NCBI RefSeq assembly: GCF_002532075.1 | Contig: NZ_LYXE01000066.1 | Location: 1-64,000 of the forward strand | Origin: Candidatus Chloroploca asiatica | Lineage (GTDB): Bacteria; Chloroflexota; Chloroflexia; Chloroflexales; Chloroflexaceae | Reading direction: 5' to 3' | Length of the DNA stretch: 64,000 bases | Shown: piece by piece, positions 7,618 to 15,607 of the stretch | Numbering within the stretch: position 1 is the first letter of the stretch | Layout of the letters: each line of letters opens with the position of its first letter | Position numbers and translations under genes: made by a program | The notes under the pieces: model-generated | What the model was told of the DNA's origin: nothing | Database searches by the model: none | Seen by the model: the letters and a program-made list of their open reading frames with translations, nothing else

Positions 7618-9738
7618 TCACCCAGGCTTCCGCGCCTTCAACGCCAGCGTCACAAACGTCCGCTCAGTACCCCGCAAACGGTCATTGCGCGCATCAAAGA
7701 GCCGAAACAGCCCCACGCCGAGGTTGATCGGGTTCAAGGGGCTACCGCTGTTGCGCTCGCCACGAAAGCGGTCAGCACTATCACGCAGCCCTTTGGGCAA
7801 CAGATTGCGCTCGATCAACGGCTTGCCAATACTGTACACAATGAAATGGATAAACGGGAAGGAATAGTGGGTCTGTTCTTCCACCACCTCGACCGTGAAA
7901 CCAGCCTCACGCACCGCCTCACGTAGTTGCTCAGGCAGATACAGGCGCTCGTGGTTGCTCCAGATGCCGGTAATGGGACCGGCACTGGTGATCGGTTGAC
8001 CACCAAACGCCTCGATCGTCTTATTGATCGGATCCCACCAAAAGGGGTAATTGGCGTGCGGCACACTGATCGCCAGGATGCCACCAGGCTTCAGAATGCG
8101 CCAGATTTCGCGCAGTGCCCGGCGATCATCCTGCAAATGCTCCAGCACCTCACTCATCAGCACCTTATCAAAACTCGCATCAGCAAAAGGCATCTGATGA
8201 ATATCAACCTCCGACAAATCGGCGGGCACCTGCTCGCGCTCGGCCCAGTGCAAACGCTCACGATCGCCATCAACGCCGATCAGGTTGAGTCGGCGGAGAC
8301 GGCCCATCATCATCAGATAGACGCCCATCCCGCAGCCGCAATCGAGCACGGTTTCGCCATCGTGGAGCTCGAGGAAGCCGAGCAGCGTCGGCGCACGGCG
8401 ACGATAGGCCATATCAGCCTCGTTGCGCAACAACTGCCCAAGCAACGCCCGATCGTCGGCAGAAAGCCCGGTGTGAGCCTGAGGTGTACTGTTAAGCGAA
8501 TGCAGCGAAGTTGCCGCCGTCATCGGTCCTGCCGCTAGGGCCGGCCAGGAACCACCGACCAGCCGACGTGATACCCGTGCCCCAAAATCAGCCCGACTCC
8601 GCGTCTGCACCAACCTAGCCAGCAACTGCTCATACGCATTCATCGTTTGATCCGTATCAAAGATCCGCCGCACCACATCTCGGTTCGGGCGATAACGCTC
8701 ACGCTCGGCCAGGGTCGCCAGCAGCGTCCGCGCCAGACCCGGCGGATCGTGCGGCGGCGCAAGTTGCCCAAAACCGGTCTCACGCACCACCACCCGCGCC
8801 CCAGGAATATCCGTTGCCACCACCGGCGTCCCACAGAGCAGCGCCTCGACCTGGGTAATCGCCATCATATCGGTATGGCTGGGCAGCACAAAAAGATCGA
8901 GCATCGCATAGAAACTGGCAAGACGCTGGCGATCTTTGATCAACCCCAGAAAGGTGATATGCTCCTGCTGAGCCTCGATCAGCGGGCGACAGAGCGCATA
9001 AAAATCATCGTAGACCACATTGCGCTCGCCAGCAAAGACCAGATGCGCCTCGGGCACTTCGGCGCGGATCAGCGGCAGGGCCCGCAACAGATCATCAAAG
9101 CCCTTCTCACTGACCCAGCGGCCCCCAAACCCGATCAAACGCCGGTCAGCCAGCCCAAGTTCCTGCTTCCAGGCAGCGGCAGCGGCGGGATCGGGCTCAG
9201 GGAACTCAACCGGCGGCAAAATACAGGTCAGCTTTGCATGAAAAGGCCAGAGCAACCGCGAATGACGGGCATAATCCTCACTATACGAGGTAACACCATC
9301 GGCGAGGCTTGCAGCGGTACGCAGCACCTGAAACGCCGTCTGTTCCAGCAACTGTTCAACAGGGCTATCCGGCATCACCACATCGCCGTGATGCGTCATC
9401 AACAGCGGCCGCCCCAGGCTCCGACAGAGCAGTGCAACGAGCGGGGCTTCGGGCAGCGGCGTATGGATCTGCACCACGTCATGGTCAGCAATCAGGCGTG
9501 CGGCAGCCCAGGGAAACGCCGGCGTCACCATGCCCCGGCTAAAGCGCGAGACCGGTTGCAAACGCACGACCCGCACCCCATTGAGCATCTCATCACGGGC
9601 AAGGTCGAAAGCATGGCGACTGGTTAACACCGTCACCTGGTGCCCACGTGCGGCCAGATGCTCGGCCACCCGTACCGCGTGGACGGTCAACCCCGTCCAG
9701 TGGGGGTGGTAATAGGTCAAGACAATCAAAATCTTCAT
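7618..9738 (-). CDS. fused GT4 glycosyltransferase and SAM-dependent methyltransferase
   Basis: 706 residues in one uninterrupted frame. Residues 1-390 are a GT-B, family 4 glycosyltransferase: N-terminal YYHPHWTGLTVHAVRVAEHLAARGH, nucleotide-sugar region GFGGRWVSEKGFDDLLRAL and the E-x7-E-like ITQVEALLCGTPVV. After a linker the C-terminal part is a class I methyltransferase with motif I VLDCGCGMG (about residue 460), VDGDRERLHWAE, the LxHL-type LMSEVLEHLQDD and an ILKPGGILAISVPH strand. The same chain could thus add and methylate a sugar on an envelope glycolipid or polysaccharide. Its start overlaps the ybeY stop by four bases (ATGA), so the genes are translationally coupled. Confidence 0.85.
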   Translation of the reverse strand: MKILIVLTYYHPHWTGLTVHAVRVAEHLAARGHQVTVLTSRHAFDLARDEMLNGVRVVRLQPVSRFSRGMVTPAFPWAAARLIADHDVVQIHTPLPEAPLVALLCRSLGRPLLMTHHGDVVMPDSPVEQLLEQTAFQVLRTAASLADGVTSYSEDYARHSRLLWPFHAKLTCILPPVEFPEPDPAAAAAWKQELGLADRRLIGFGGRWVSEKGFDDLLRALPLIRAEVPEAHLVFAGERNVVYDDFYALCRPLIEAQQEHITFLGLIKDRQRLASFYAMLDLFVLPSHTDMMAITQVEALLCGTPVVATDIPGARVVVRETGFGQLAPPHDPPGLARTLLATLAERERYRPNRDVVRRIFDTDQTMNAYEQLLARLVQTRSRADFGARVSRRLVGGSWPALAAGPMTAATSLHSLNSTPQAHTGLSADDRALLGQLLRNEADMAYRRRAPTLLGFLELHDGETVLDCGCGMGVYLMMMGRLRRLNLIGVDGDRERLHWAEREQVPADLSEVDIHQMPFADASFDKVLMSEVLEHLQDDRRALREIWRILKPGGILAISVPHANYPFWWDPINKTIEAFGGQPITSAGPITGIWSNHERLYLPEQLREAVREAGFTVEVVEEQTHYSFPFIHFIVYSIGKPLIERNLLPKGLRDSADRFRGERNSGSPLNPINLGVGLFRLFDARNDRLRGTERTFVTLALKARKPG

Positions 9739-10226
9739 GGTGTTTCGGGGAGCACAAGCTGGGCGAGGGCGGCCTCTTCGCGGGCGCGCATCAGAGCGGC
9801 ATCGTCAGGGCCACGTTCGTGATCATAGCCAAGCAGGTGCAACATACCATGAACCGTCAAATAGGCGAGTTCGCGGTCAAGGCTATGGCCATACTCGTGC
9901 GCCTGCGCGACGACCCGCTCATACGAAAGGGCAACATCACCGAGATAGCGCACCGCATCGGGTTGGGCCACAAACGCGGCACCATCGCCATCATCAGCAA
10001 ACGAAAGCACATCTGTCGGCTCATCAAGGCCCCGAAAATCACGATTCAGGGCTTGCAGGCGCGCATCATCGGCGAGCAACACACTCACCTCAAGCGGGCC
10101 AGCGACACCTTCAACCTCGAGCACAGCGGTAACGGCCTGCTCAACCAGGGCCAGATCAAGGCCTGCCTCAGCGACCACTGCCTCCAAGCCATCTTCCACC
10201 AGTACATCAATCTGATAACGACACAT
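9735..10226 (-). CDS. ybeY: endoribonuclease YbeY
   Basis: 163-residue metal-dependent single-strand endoribonuclease needed for 16S rRNA 3' end maturation and ribosome quality control. The zinc site H126-x3-H130-x5-H136 is intact in HGMLHLLGYDH, preceded by the diagnostic LNRDFRGLDEPTDVLSF and YLGDVALS. N-terminal 35 residues are less conserved, as usual. It overlaps the downstream glycosyltransferase start by ATGA. In many bacteria ybeY travels with phoH; here it lies with a NUDIX gene and pyrophosphatase instead. Confidence 0.95.
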   Translation of the reverse strand: MCRYQIDVLVEDGLEAVVAEAGLDLALVEQAVTAVLEVEGVAGPLEVSVLLADDARLQALNRDFRGLDEPTDVLSFADDGDGAAFVAQPDAVRYLGDVALSYERVVAQAHEYGHSLDRELAYLTVHGMLHLLGYDHERGPDDAALMRAREEAALAQLVLPETP

Positions 10227-10291
10227 ACACCATCAACCAGACAGGCGCAGGCCCGACAGATAATCAAGCGTGCAACACAAAGGCTTGCAGC

Positions 10292-10750
10292 TTACTGATG
10301 CTCCTCATCACGAAAAATCAGGTTCTGCACCTGCACCAACACATCACGCTCGCGGGCAAACGAAACGCGCACCACCGCCTCATCAAGAGGAAACCAGCGC
10401 GCATCGTCCACTTCACTCTGCTGAGGGCGAACCTCACCCCGCTCATAGCGTATCAAAAAAAGATCGACATACTTATGCACCCGGGAAGGCCCGGCACGAA
10501 ACCAGTACTCGATCGTCGCCAGGTGACACACAATCACCCCTTCAAGGCCAGTCTCTTCAGCCACCTCGCGCAACGCAGCCGCTTCAGCCGTCTCACCGCG
10601 ATTAACGTGACCTTTGGGTAAACCCCAACGGCCGCCCCGATCCGTAGCAATCAGGGCGACCTCGATCTGATCTTGAAGCACACGAAACATCACCCCACCC
10701 GCAGAATAGGCAGTACGATGGGGAAGCGCGTGATTGGAACGTGCGGGCAT
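10292..10750 (-). CDS. NUDIX hydrolase
   Basis: 152 residues from the internal ATG at 10750; an upstream frame to 10852 would run back into the pyrophosphatase gene. The Nudix box is complete and canonical: GHVNRGETAEAAALREVAEETGL in shape (Gx5Ex7REUxEExGU). The sequence around it, AGGVMFRVLQDQIEVALIATDRGGRWGLPKGH, is typical of MutT/Ap4A-hydrolase-like members that remove toxic or signalling nucleoside diphosphate derivatives. It starts 16 bases after the pyrophosphatase stop, so both probably share a transcript. Substrate not predictable. Confidence 0.9.
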   Translation of the reverse strand: MPARSNHALPHRTAYSAGGVMFRVLQDQIEVALIATDRGGRWGLPKGHVNRGETAEAAALREVAEETGLEGVIVCHLATIEYWFRAGPSRVHKYVDLFLIRYERGEVRPQQSEVDDARWFPLDEAVVRVSFARERDVLVQVQNLIFRDEEHQ

Positions 10751-10766
10751 AGGCAAAGACTTTTTA

Positions 10767-11318
10767 TCAGCCACGCTTGATACTGCGCCCAGCGCGCATA
10801 TCCCAGTAGGTATTAATCGCATAATGGATGCGCTGACGCGCAACATCAACATGCTCCCAGCCTACCGGCTCCACCCGCGTACCCTCAAGATCCTTGTACA
10901 CCGTAAAGAAGTGCTCGACTTCCTTCAAATAGTGCGGCGGAAGATCGGTATAATCCTGGAAACTCGCAAAGAACGGATCATACTGCAACACCGCCAGGAT
11001 CTTGTCATCAGGTTCGCCCTTATCGAGCATCCGGAAGACCCCGATGGGGCGAGCTTCAACGATACAGCCCGTGAACGTGGGCAAGTTCGTCATCACTAGC
11101 ACATCAAGAGGATCATTATCGTCGTAGTATGTCTGGGGAATAAACCCATAATCACCAGGGTACTGCACGGCTGAATAGAGCACCCGATCGAGTTTGAAGG
11201 CCCCAATCCGCTTATCGAATTCGTACTTGTTCCGTGAACCTTTGGGAATCTCTACAACCGTGTGGATCACATCGGGAACACTTGGCCCCGGATCCAGATC
11301 ATGCCAATAATTCTGCAT
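10767..11318 (-). CDS. ppa: inorganic pyrophosphatase, family I
   Basis: Cytoplasmic enzyme that hydrolyses pyrophosphate and so drives biosynthetic reactions. The family signature DDNDPLDVLVM with its three metal-binding aspartates is present, with EIPKGSRNKYEFDK (substrate Lys/Arg) before it and the FASFQDYTDLPPHYLKEVEHFF region after. Start is set at 11318, where GAGGGG lies 7-12 bases upstream and the protein begins MQNYWHDLDPG, 183 residues. An ATG at 11360 overlaps the likely -10 box at 11359-11364 and is rejected. Confidence 0.92.
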   Translation of the reverse strand: MQNYWHDLDPGPSVPDVIHTVVEIPKGSRNKYEFDKRIGAFKLDRVLYSAVQYPGDYGFIPQTYYDDNDPLDVLVMTNLPTFTGCIVEARPIGVFRMLDKGEPDDKILAVLQYDPFFASFQDYTDLPPHYLKEVEHFFTVYKDLEGTRVEPVGWEHVDVARQRIHYAINTYWDMRAGRSIKRG

Positions 11319-11358
11319 TGTCGGCCCCTCAATAGACCCTTCTTGCACAAACATCGCC

Positions 11359-11364
11359 ATTATA
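11359..11364 (-). promoter_or_regulatory. extended -10 promoter of ppa
   Basis: On the minus strand the sequence reads TGCTATAAT, a perfect extended -10 (TGn-TATAAT). Transcription would start near 11352, leaving a leader of about 35 bases. Confidence 0.55.
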
Positions 11365-11383
11365 GCATGTCATAGCTCTTCAG

Positions 11384-11459
11384 CGGCAGCCCTATGCACC
11401 GTAAAGCAATGTCACGGTGCGATCCCCGCCCGCCTCGCGGACCGGCAGCCCTATGCACC
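11384..11459. repeat. 17-bp direct repeat pair
   Basis: CGGCAGCCCTATGCACC occurs at 11384-11400 and again at 11443-11459 in the ppa-accD intergenic region. Function unknown; possibly a remnant of a dispersed element. Confidence 0.5.
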
Positions 11460-11474
11460 CTACCTAAACCAATA

Positions 11475-11514
11475 TTTGGCTAGGTGGCGGGCGCACGCCC
11501 GCCACCTAGCCAAA
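11475..11514. repeat. perfect 19-bp-arm palindrome
   Basis: Arms 11475-11493 and 11496-11514 are exact reverse complements around a 2-base centre. It lies between divergently transcribed ppa and accD, upstream of both promoters, so it is not a terminator of either flanking gene. It may be a REP-like element or a cruciform site. Confidence 0.7.
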
Positions 11515-11566
11515 TGGATAGCATCCTCCACTAGACCTGATAGCTTCCATCATCACAAAGAAATGC

Positions 11567-11572
11567 TATAAT
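11567..11572 (+). promoter_or_regulatory. extended -10 promoter of accDA
   Basis: TGCTATAAT (TGn-TATAAT, hexamer at 11567-11572) without a clear -35. The leader to the accD start is about 78 bases and contains GGAGG...CCTCC (near 11622-11639), which could fold. Confidence 0.55.
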
Positions 11573-11656
11573 ACAGCAAGATCTGGCTGTGATAGAATAC
11601 ACAAAGGCTGTGCGCCTCATGAGGAGGTTGTAACCCTCCCGGAAAGATTGCTGCAC

Positions 11657-12586
11657 GTGAAAGAGTTTTTCCGCCGAACCAAAAAGAGTTTCCCCGCTGA
11701 TCAGAGTAGCGAACAGGCCCAGATCCCCGATGACCTCTGGGTGAAGTGTTCCTCATGCCGCGAACTGATCTATCGGAAAGAACTGAACGACAATCTCAAG
11801 GTCTGTCCCAAGTGTGGCCACCATATGCGTATGAGTGCCCGCGAGTGGATCGGCCTGCTTGATGTTGGCTCATTTAGCGAAACCGACGCGCACCTCCTGC
11901 CGACTGACCCCCTTGGCTTTGTGACCCCCGATGAGGCTTATGCGGATAAGCTGAAGAAGTCGCAACATCGCACCGGTCTCGCCGATGCCGTGCTCGCGGG
12001 TGTCGGGAGTATCGATGGGCTTTGGATGGCCCTGGCTGTCGGCGATTTCGCGTTTATGGGTTCGTCGATGGGTAGCGTCTATGGCGAAAAGATGTCTCGG
12101 GCCGCTGAACGCGGTGCCGAGCTTGGCATTCCCCTCTTGACCATCAATACGTCGGGGGGGGCGCGGCAGCAAGAGGGCGTCATCGCGCTGATGCAGATGG
12201 CCAAGGTGACGATGGCACTCAGCCGCCTCGCCGAGGCGCGTCAACCCCATATTGCTATCCTGGTTGACCCATGTTACGGCGGGGTCACCGCCTCGTATCC
12301 ATCGGTCGCCGATGTGATCATTGCGGAACCAGGGGCCAACATCGGGTTTGCCGGCAAGCGCTTGATCGAGCAGATTATGCGCCAAAAACTGCCCGCTGGC
12401 TTCCAGACTTCCGAGTTTATGTTGAACCACGGGATGATTGATATGGTCACCCCGCGTGGCGAATTACGTGATGTCCTGGCGCGTTTGTTGCAACACTATC
12501 GCCGTCAGTCACCCCCGATGGAAGAAGGTGACGATGGGATGGAAGCAACTGACGCAACGCCGATCTATGTGCATGGGAGGGTCTGA
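11657..12586 (+). CDS. accD: acetyl-CoA carboxylase carboxyltransferase subunit beta
   Basis: 309 residues. Together with AccA it transfers the carboxyl group from biotin to acetyl-CoA, giving malonyl-CoA for fatty acids and, in Chloroflexales, for the 3-hydroxypropionate bicycle. The N-terminal zinc ribbon is intact (C31, C34, C50, C53), followed by the crotonase-fold core with TSGGARQQEGVIALMQMAK and YGGVTASY. The GTG at 11657, ten bases after GGAAAG, is favoured over the TTG at 11648, which lies too close to that site. The stop overlaps the accA start (TGATG). Confidence 0.93.
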   Translation: MKEFFRRTKKSFPADQSSEQAQIPDDLWVKCSSCRELIYRKELNDNLKVCPKCGHHMRMSAREWIGLLDVGSFSETDAHLLPTDPLGFVTPDEAYADKLKKSQHRTGLADAVLAGVGSIDGLWMALAVGDFAFMGSSMGSVYGEKMSRAAERGAELGIPLLTINTSGGARQQEGVIALMQMAKVTMALSRLAEARQPHIAILVDPCYGGVTASYPSVADVIIAEPGANIGFAGKRLIEQIMRQKLPAGFQTSEFMLNHGMIDMVTPRGELRDVLARLLQHYRRQSPPMEEGDDGMEATDATPIYVHGRV

Positions 12587-13446
12587 TGGATCAACTCGAT
12601 ACGCCCCATGTTCCGGTCGAGTTGACGCCCTGGGATCGGGTACAATTGGCCCGCCATCCCCAGCGCCCTCATTCGCTCGATTATATTTTCGCGCTCTGCG
12701 AAGATTTTGTGGAACTCCACGGTGACCGTCGTTTTGGCGATGATGCGGCAATCGTCGGCGGGATGGCCTCGTTTGGCAACCGGACGGTAATGGTGATCGG
12801 GCATCAGAAGGGCAATGATACCCGCGAGAATATGAAGCGTAACTTTGGCATGCCCCATCCCGAAGGGTATCGTAAAGCCCAACGCTTGATGCGCCACGCC
12901 GAAAAGTTTGGCATTCCTGTGCTCTGTTTTGTCGATACCCCTGCCGCCGATCCAAATAAAGAGTCGGAAGAACGCGGCCAGGGCAATGCGATCGCCGAGA
13001 GCATCCAACTGATGACGGTGCTCAAGACACCAATCGTCGTGACGGTGATTGGCGAAGGTGGAAGCGGTGGAGCCCTCGCGCTTAGCGTTGGCGACCGCAT
13101 CTTGATGCAGGAAAACTCGATCTATTCGGTCGCTTCACCCGAGGCCACGGCCTCGATCCTGTGGCGCGATGCCGCCCGCGCCCCCGATGCAGCACGAGCC
13201 CTCAAATTGACCGCCCAGGATCTCTACGCGCTCGAAATTATCGACGAGATCATCCCTGAAGTCCCCGGTGGCGCCCATACCGATCGCCTCGCAACCATGG
13301 CTACGGTCGGTAAACGCATTGCGGCGCACCTTGAAGATGTCTGCGCCCTTGACCTCGAAATTCTGATGCGTCAGCGCTATGACAAGTATCGCCGCATCGG
13401 ACATTACGAAGAGCAGCAGAGTTTCGCTGGGCGCGGGTTCTTATAA
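12586..13446 (+). CDS. accA: acetyl-CoA carboxylase carboxyltransferase subunit alpha
   Basis: 286 residues, slightly shorter than the E. coli subunit because the N-terminal helix region is reduced. Diagnostic segments: LCEDFVELHGDRRFGDDAAIVGG, HQKGNDTRENMKRNFGMPHPEGYRKA, PGAYP-equivalent FVDTPAADPNKESEERGQ and IGEGGSGGALAL. The C-terminal part carries YSVASPEATASILWRD. It forms the heterotetramer with AccD and is translationally coupled to it by a one-base overlap. A very long hairpin ends the operon at 13463-13515. Biotin carboxylase and BCCP genes are not in the window. Confidence 0.93.
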   Translation: MDQLDTPHVPVELTPWDRVQLARHPQRPHSLDYIFALCEDFVELHGDRRFGDDAAIVGGMASFGNRTVMVIGHQKGNDTRENMKRNFGMPHPEGYRKAQRLMRHAEKFGIPVLCFVDTPAADPNKESEERGQGNAIAESIQLMTVLKTPIVVTVIGEGGSGGALALSVGDRILMQENSIYSVASPEATASILWRDAARAPDAARALKLTAQDLYALEIIDEIIPEVPGGAHTDRLATMATVGKRIAAHLEDVCALDLEILMRQRYDKYRRIGHYEEQQSFAGRGFL

Positions 13447-13462
13447 TACACGCCCAAAACTT

Positions 13463-13515
13463 GTTGCATTGCACGAAAAAAGCCAGCTACGCTGGCTTTT
13501 TTCGTGCAATGCAAC
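13463..13515 (+). terminator. extended hairpin terminator after accA
   Basis: A perfect 25-base inverted repeat with a 3-base loop. The core AAAAAAGCCAGC / GCTGGCTTTTTT is an ordinary bidirectional terminator, but the stem goes on for another 13 base pairs outside the A and T tracts (GTTGCATTGCACG). Confidence 0.85.
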
Positions 13516-13713
13516 CGGATAGAGCTCATCTAGGCGCTTAATCCCGTCTTTACCTCGTCTTAATACTTCATTGACCCCCGATTAATGCAACTCTAGTACG
13601 ATACCACAACAGCTTTTTCAAAATCAATTCAACGTATACGCACCATGATGTGCAACCGAGTCACCGCTTCAATGATGCGTCATGTGAACATGACGTGCTG
13701 TCGGGTATAAGCA

Positions 13714-14619
13714 ATGCTTCAACAACAAACTCGCCATGTGACCATGCGCGAACGACGCGAATGGCTTCTCTTTGCGCTGTTGATTGGCCCCAACCTCTTC
13801 TTGTTCGGGGTGTTTACCTACTGGCCCTTGCTCTACAATTTCTACCTCAGCTTTGTCAGTTGGAATTTTTTGCGGCCCAGGAAACGCTTTGTCTGGTTCG
13901 AGAATTATGTCGACGTCTTTAGTCAAGCTCAGTTCTGGACGATCGTCTGGAATACCGTCATCTTTGCGCTCTTTTCGGTGGGCCTGACCCTGCTCATTGG
14001 GCTTGCCCTGGCCTTGTTGCTCAATCAGCCCCTGCGCTATCGCAATGGGGCCCGCGCCGTCCTCTTCTCGCCCGTCATTATGTCGGGTGCCGTGGTGGCA
14101 GTGGTCTGGAGCTATATCTTTGATCCGCGCTATGGTCTCATTGATCAGTTGCTGGGTCTGATTGGCCTCAATTCGCCAAACTGGCTCGGCGATCCGGCCT
14201 GGGCGATGCCCGCCGTGATTATGGTCTATGTCTGGAAGAATCTGGGCTATGCCGTCGTCATCTATCTCGCCGGTCTTCAGGGCATTCCCCGCGAACTCTA
14301 TGATGCAGCACGTGTGGATGGGGCTGGCCCCTGGGATCGTTTCTGGCATGTGACCCTGCCCGGGCTTTCTCCCGTAGCCTTCTTTCTCTCAGTGACCAGT
14401 ATCCTCGCTACCTTTCAAGCTTTCGATATTATCAAGGTACTGACCAATGGCGGCCCGGTGATTGCCACAACAACGCTTATCTTTCATCTCTATGATCTCG
14501 GTTTTGTGAGCTATAACGCTGGCGAGGCTGGGGTGATCGCGATCGTGCTCTTTGCCATCATGCTCATCCTGACGATCATTCAACTCCGCTATCTCGAGCA
14601 ACGGGTGGCCTACAGTTAA
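13714..14619 (+). CDS. ugpA: sugar ABC transporter permease, UgpA/MalF type
   Basis: 301 residues with six predicted membrane helices and the EAA loop PRELYDAARVDGAGPWDRFWHVTLP that contacts the ATPase. N-terminal wording (LLIGPNLFLFGVFTYWPLLYNFYLSFVSWNFL) and EAGVIAIVLFAIMLILTIIQLRYLE at the end match UgpA-like permeases for glycerol-3-phosphate or related sugars. The start at 13714 has only a weak ribosome site; an ATG at 13744 is an alternative. It begins a three-gene unit with ugpE- and ugpB-like genes. The gene for the ATPase is absent, as in systems that share one MsmK/UgpC-type ATPase. Confidence 0.88.
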   Translation: MLQQQTRHVTMRERREWLLFALLIGPNLFLFGVFTYWPLLYNFYLSFVSWNFLRPRKRFVWFENYVDVFSQAQFWTIVWNTVIFALFSVGLTLLIGLALALLLNQPLRYRNGARAVLFSPVIMSGAVVAVVWSYIFDPRYGLIDQLLGLIGLNSPNWLGDPAWAMPAVIMVYVWKNLGYAVVIYLAGLQGIPRELYDAARVDGAGPWDRFWHVTLPGLSPVAFFLSVTSILATFQAFDIIKVLTNGGPVIATTTLIFHLYDLGFVSYNAGEAGVIAIVLFAIMLILTIIQLRYLEQRVAYS

Positions 14620-14660
14620 GCCCGATGATGCGGCAGGCAACCTACCTGGGAGAAAAGACA

Positions 14661-15536
14661 ATGGCTCTGAGTGAAGAAATCACGCTGACCCGCACCATCG
14701 AAACGAGTTGGCGTACGCCACGGCTCTGGCGCTTCGCCGGGTATCTCGCGATGCTTGCGACTGTGATCGTAATTGGCTTGCCCGTCTACTGGACGGTGAG
14801 TGCGGCGTTTAAGACGACCGGCGAAATTTATCGCATTCCGGTCACCTGGCTGCCAACTGAACCGACCCTGGCGAATTTCCCCCAGGCCTGGAATGCGGCT
14901 CCCTTTGAACGTTACTATCTCAATAGCTTCATTACAACCCTGGGAGGCATGACCGCTGAAGTGATCCTGGCGATTATGTCGGCCTATGCCCTCGCTTTCC
15001 TGCGCTTTCCCCGCAAACAACTGGTCTTTTTGCTCTTGCTGGCAGCCTTGATGATCCCGGTCGAGATCACCATTGTGCCCAATTACCTGACCGTCGCCCG
15101 TCTCGGCTGGATCAATACGTACGCGGGCATTATTATTCCCGGTGCCGCGATTGCCTATGGCACCTTCCTGCTGCGCCAGGCGTTTCTCTCACTGCCCTAC
15201 GAGGTGATCGAGGCGGCTCGCGTCGATGGGGCCGGGCATCTGCGCATTATGTTCAATGTGGTGATGCCGATGGCCCAACCAGCTATCGTCACCATGGCCC
15301 TGCTCTCGATGGTCGCCAAATGGAACGATTTCCTCTGGCCCCTGCTTGTGACGAATACCACCAATATGCGTACCCTGCCCATCGGCATCTTCTGGCTCCG
15401 CAATAGCGAGGGCCTGATCAACTGGGGCGTCATTATGGCTGGTTCACTCTTTTTGATTATCCCTGTGCTGATCGTCTTTCTAATGGTTCAGCGCTATATC
15501 GTTGATGGCATCGCTGCTGGTGCGGTCAAAGGGTAA
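14661..15536 (+). CDS. ugpE: sugar ABC transporter permease, UgpE/MalG type
   Basis: 291 residues, six membrane helices. The EAA loop reads LPYEVIEAARVDGAGHLRIMFNVVMPMAQPA. WNDFLWPLLVT and the C-terminal RYIVDGIAAGAVKG are hallmarks of the second permease of CUT1 sugar importers. The ATG at 14661 follows GGGAGAAA; the in-frame ATG at 14625 lacks a ribosome site and adds residues not seen in the family. Works as the heterodimeric partner of the preceding permease. Confidence 0.88.
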   Translation: MALSEEITLTRTIETSWRTPRLWRFAGYLAMLATVIVIGLPVYWTVSAAFKTTGEIYRIPVTWLPTEPTLANFPQAWNAAPFERYYLNSFITTLGGMTAEVILAIMSAYALAFLRFPRKQLVFLLLLAALMIPVEITIVPNYLTVARLGWINTYAGIIIPGAAIAYGTFLLRQAFLSLPYEVIEAARVDGAGHLRIMFNVVMPMAQPAIVTMALLSMVAKWNDFLWPLLVTNTTNMRTLPIGIFWLRNSEGLINWGVIMAGSLFLIIPVLIVFLMVQRYIVDGIAAGAVKG

Positions 15537-15607
15537 TGTAGGCACCGCTGGGGAAGAAAGAAGCCCCGTGTGCACATAGATTTCGTGAGGAGAAAGGAGT
15601 CCGTGAA

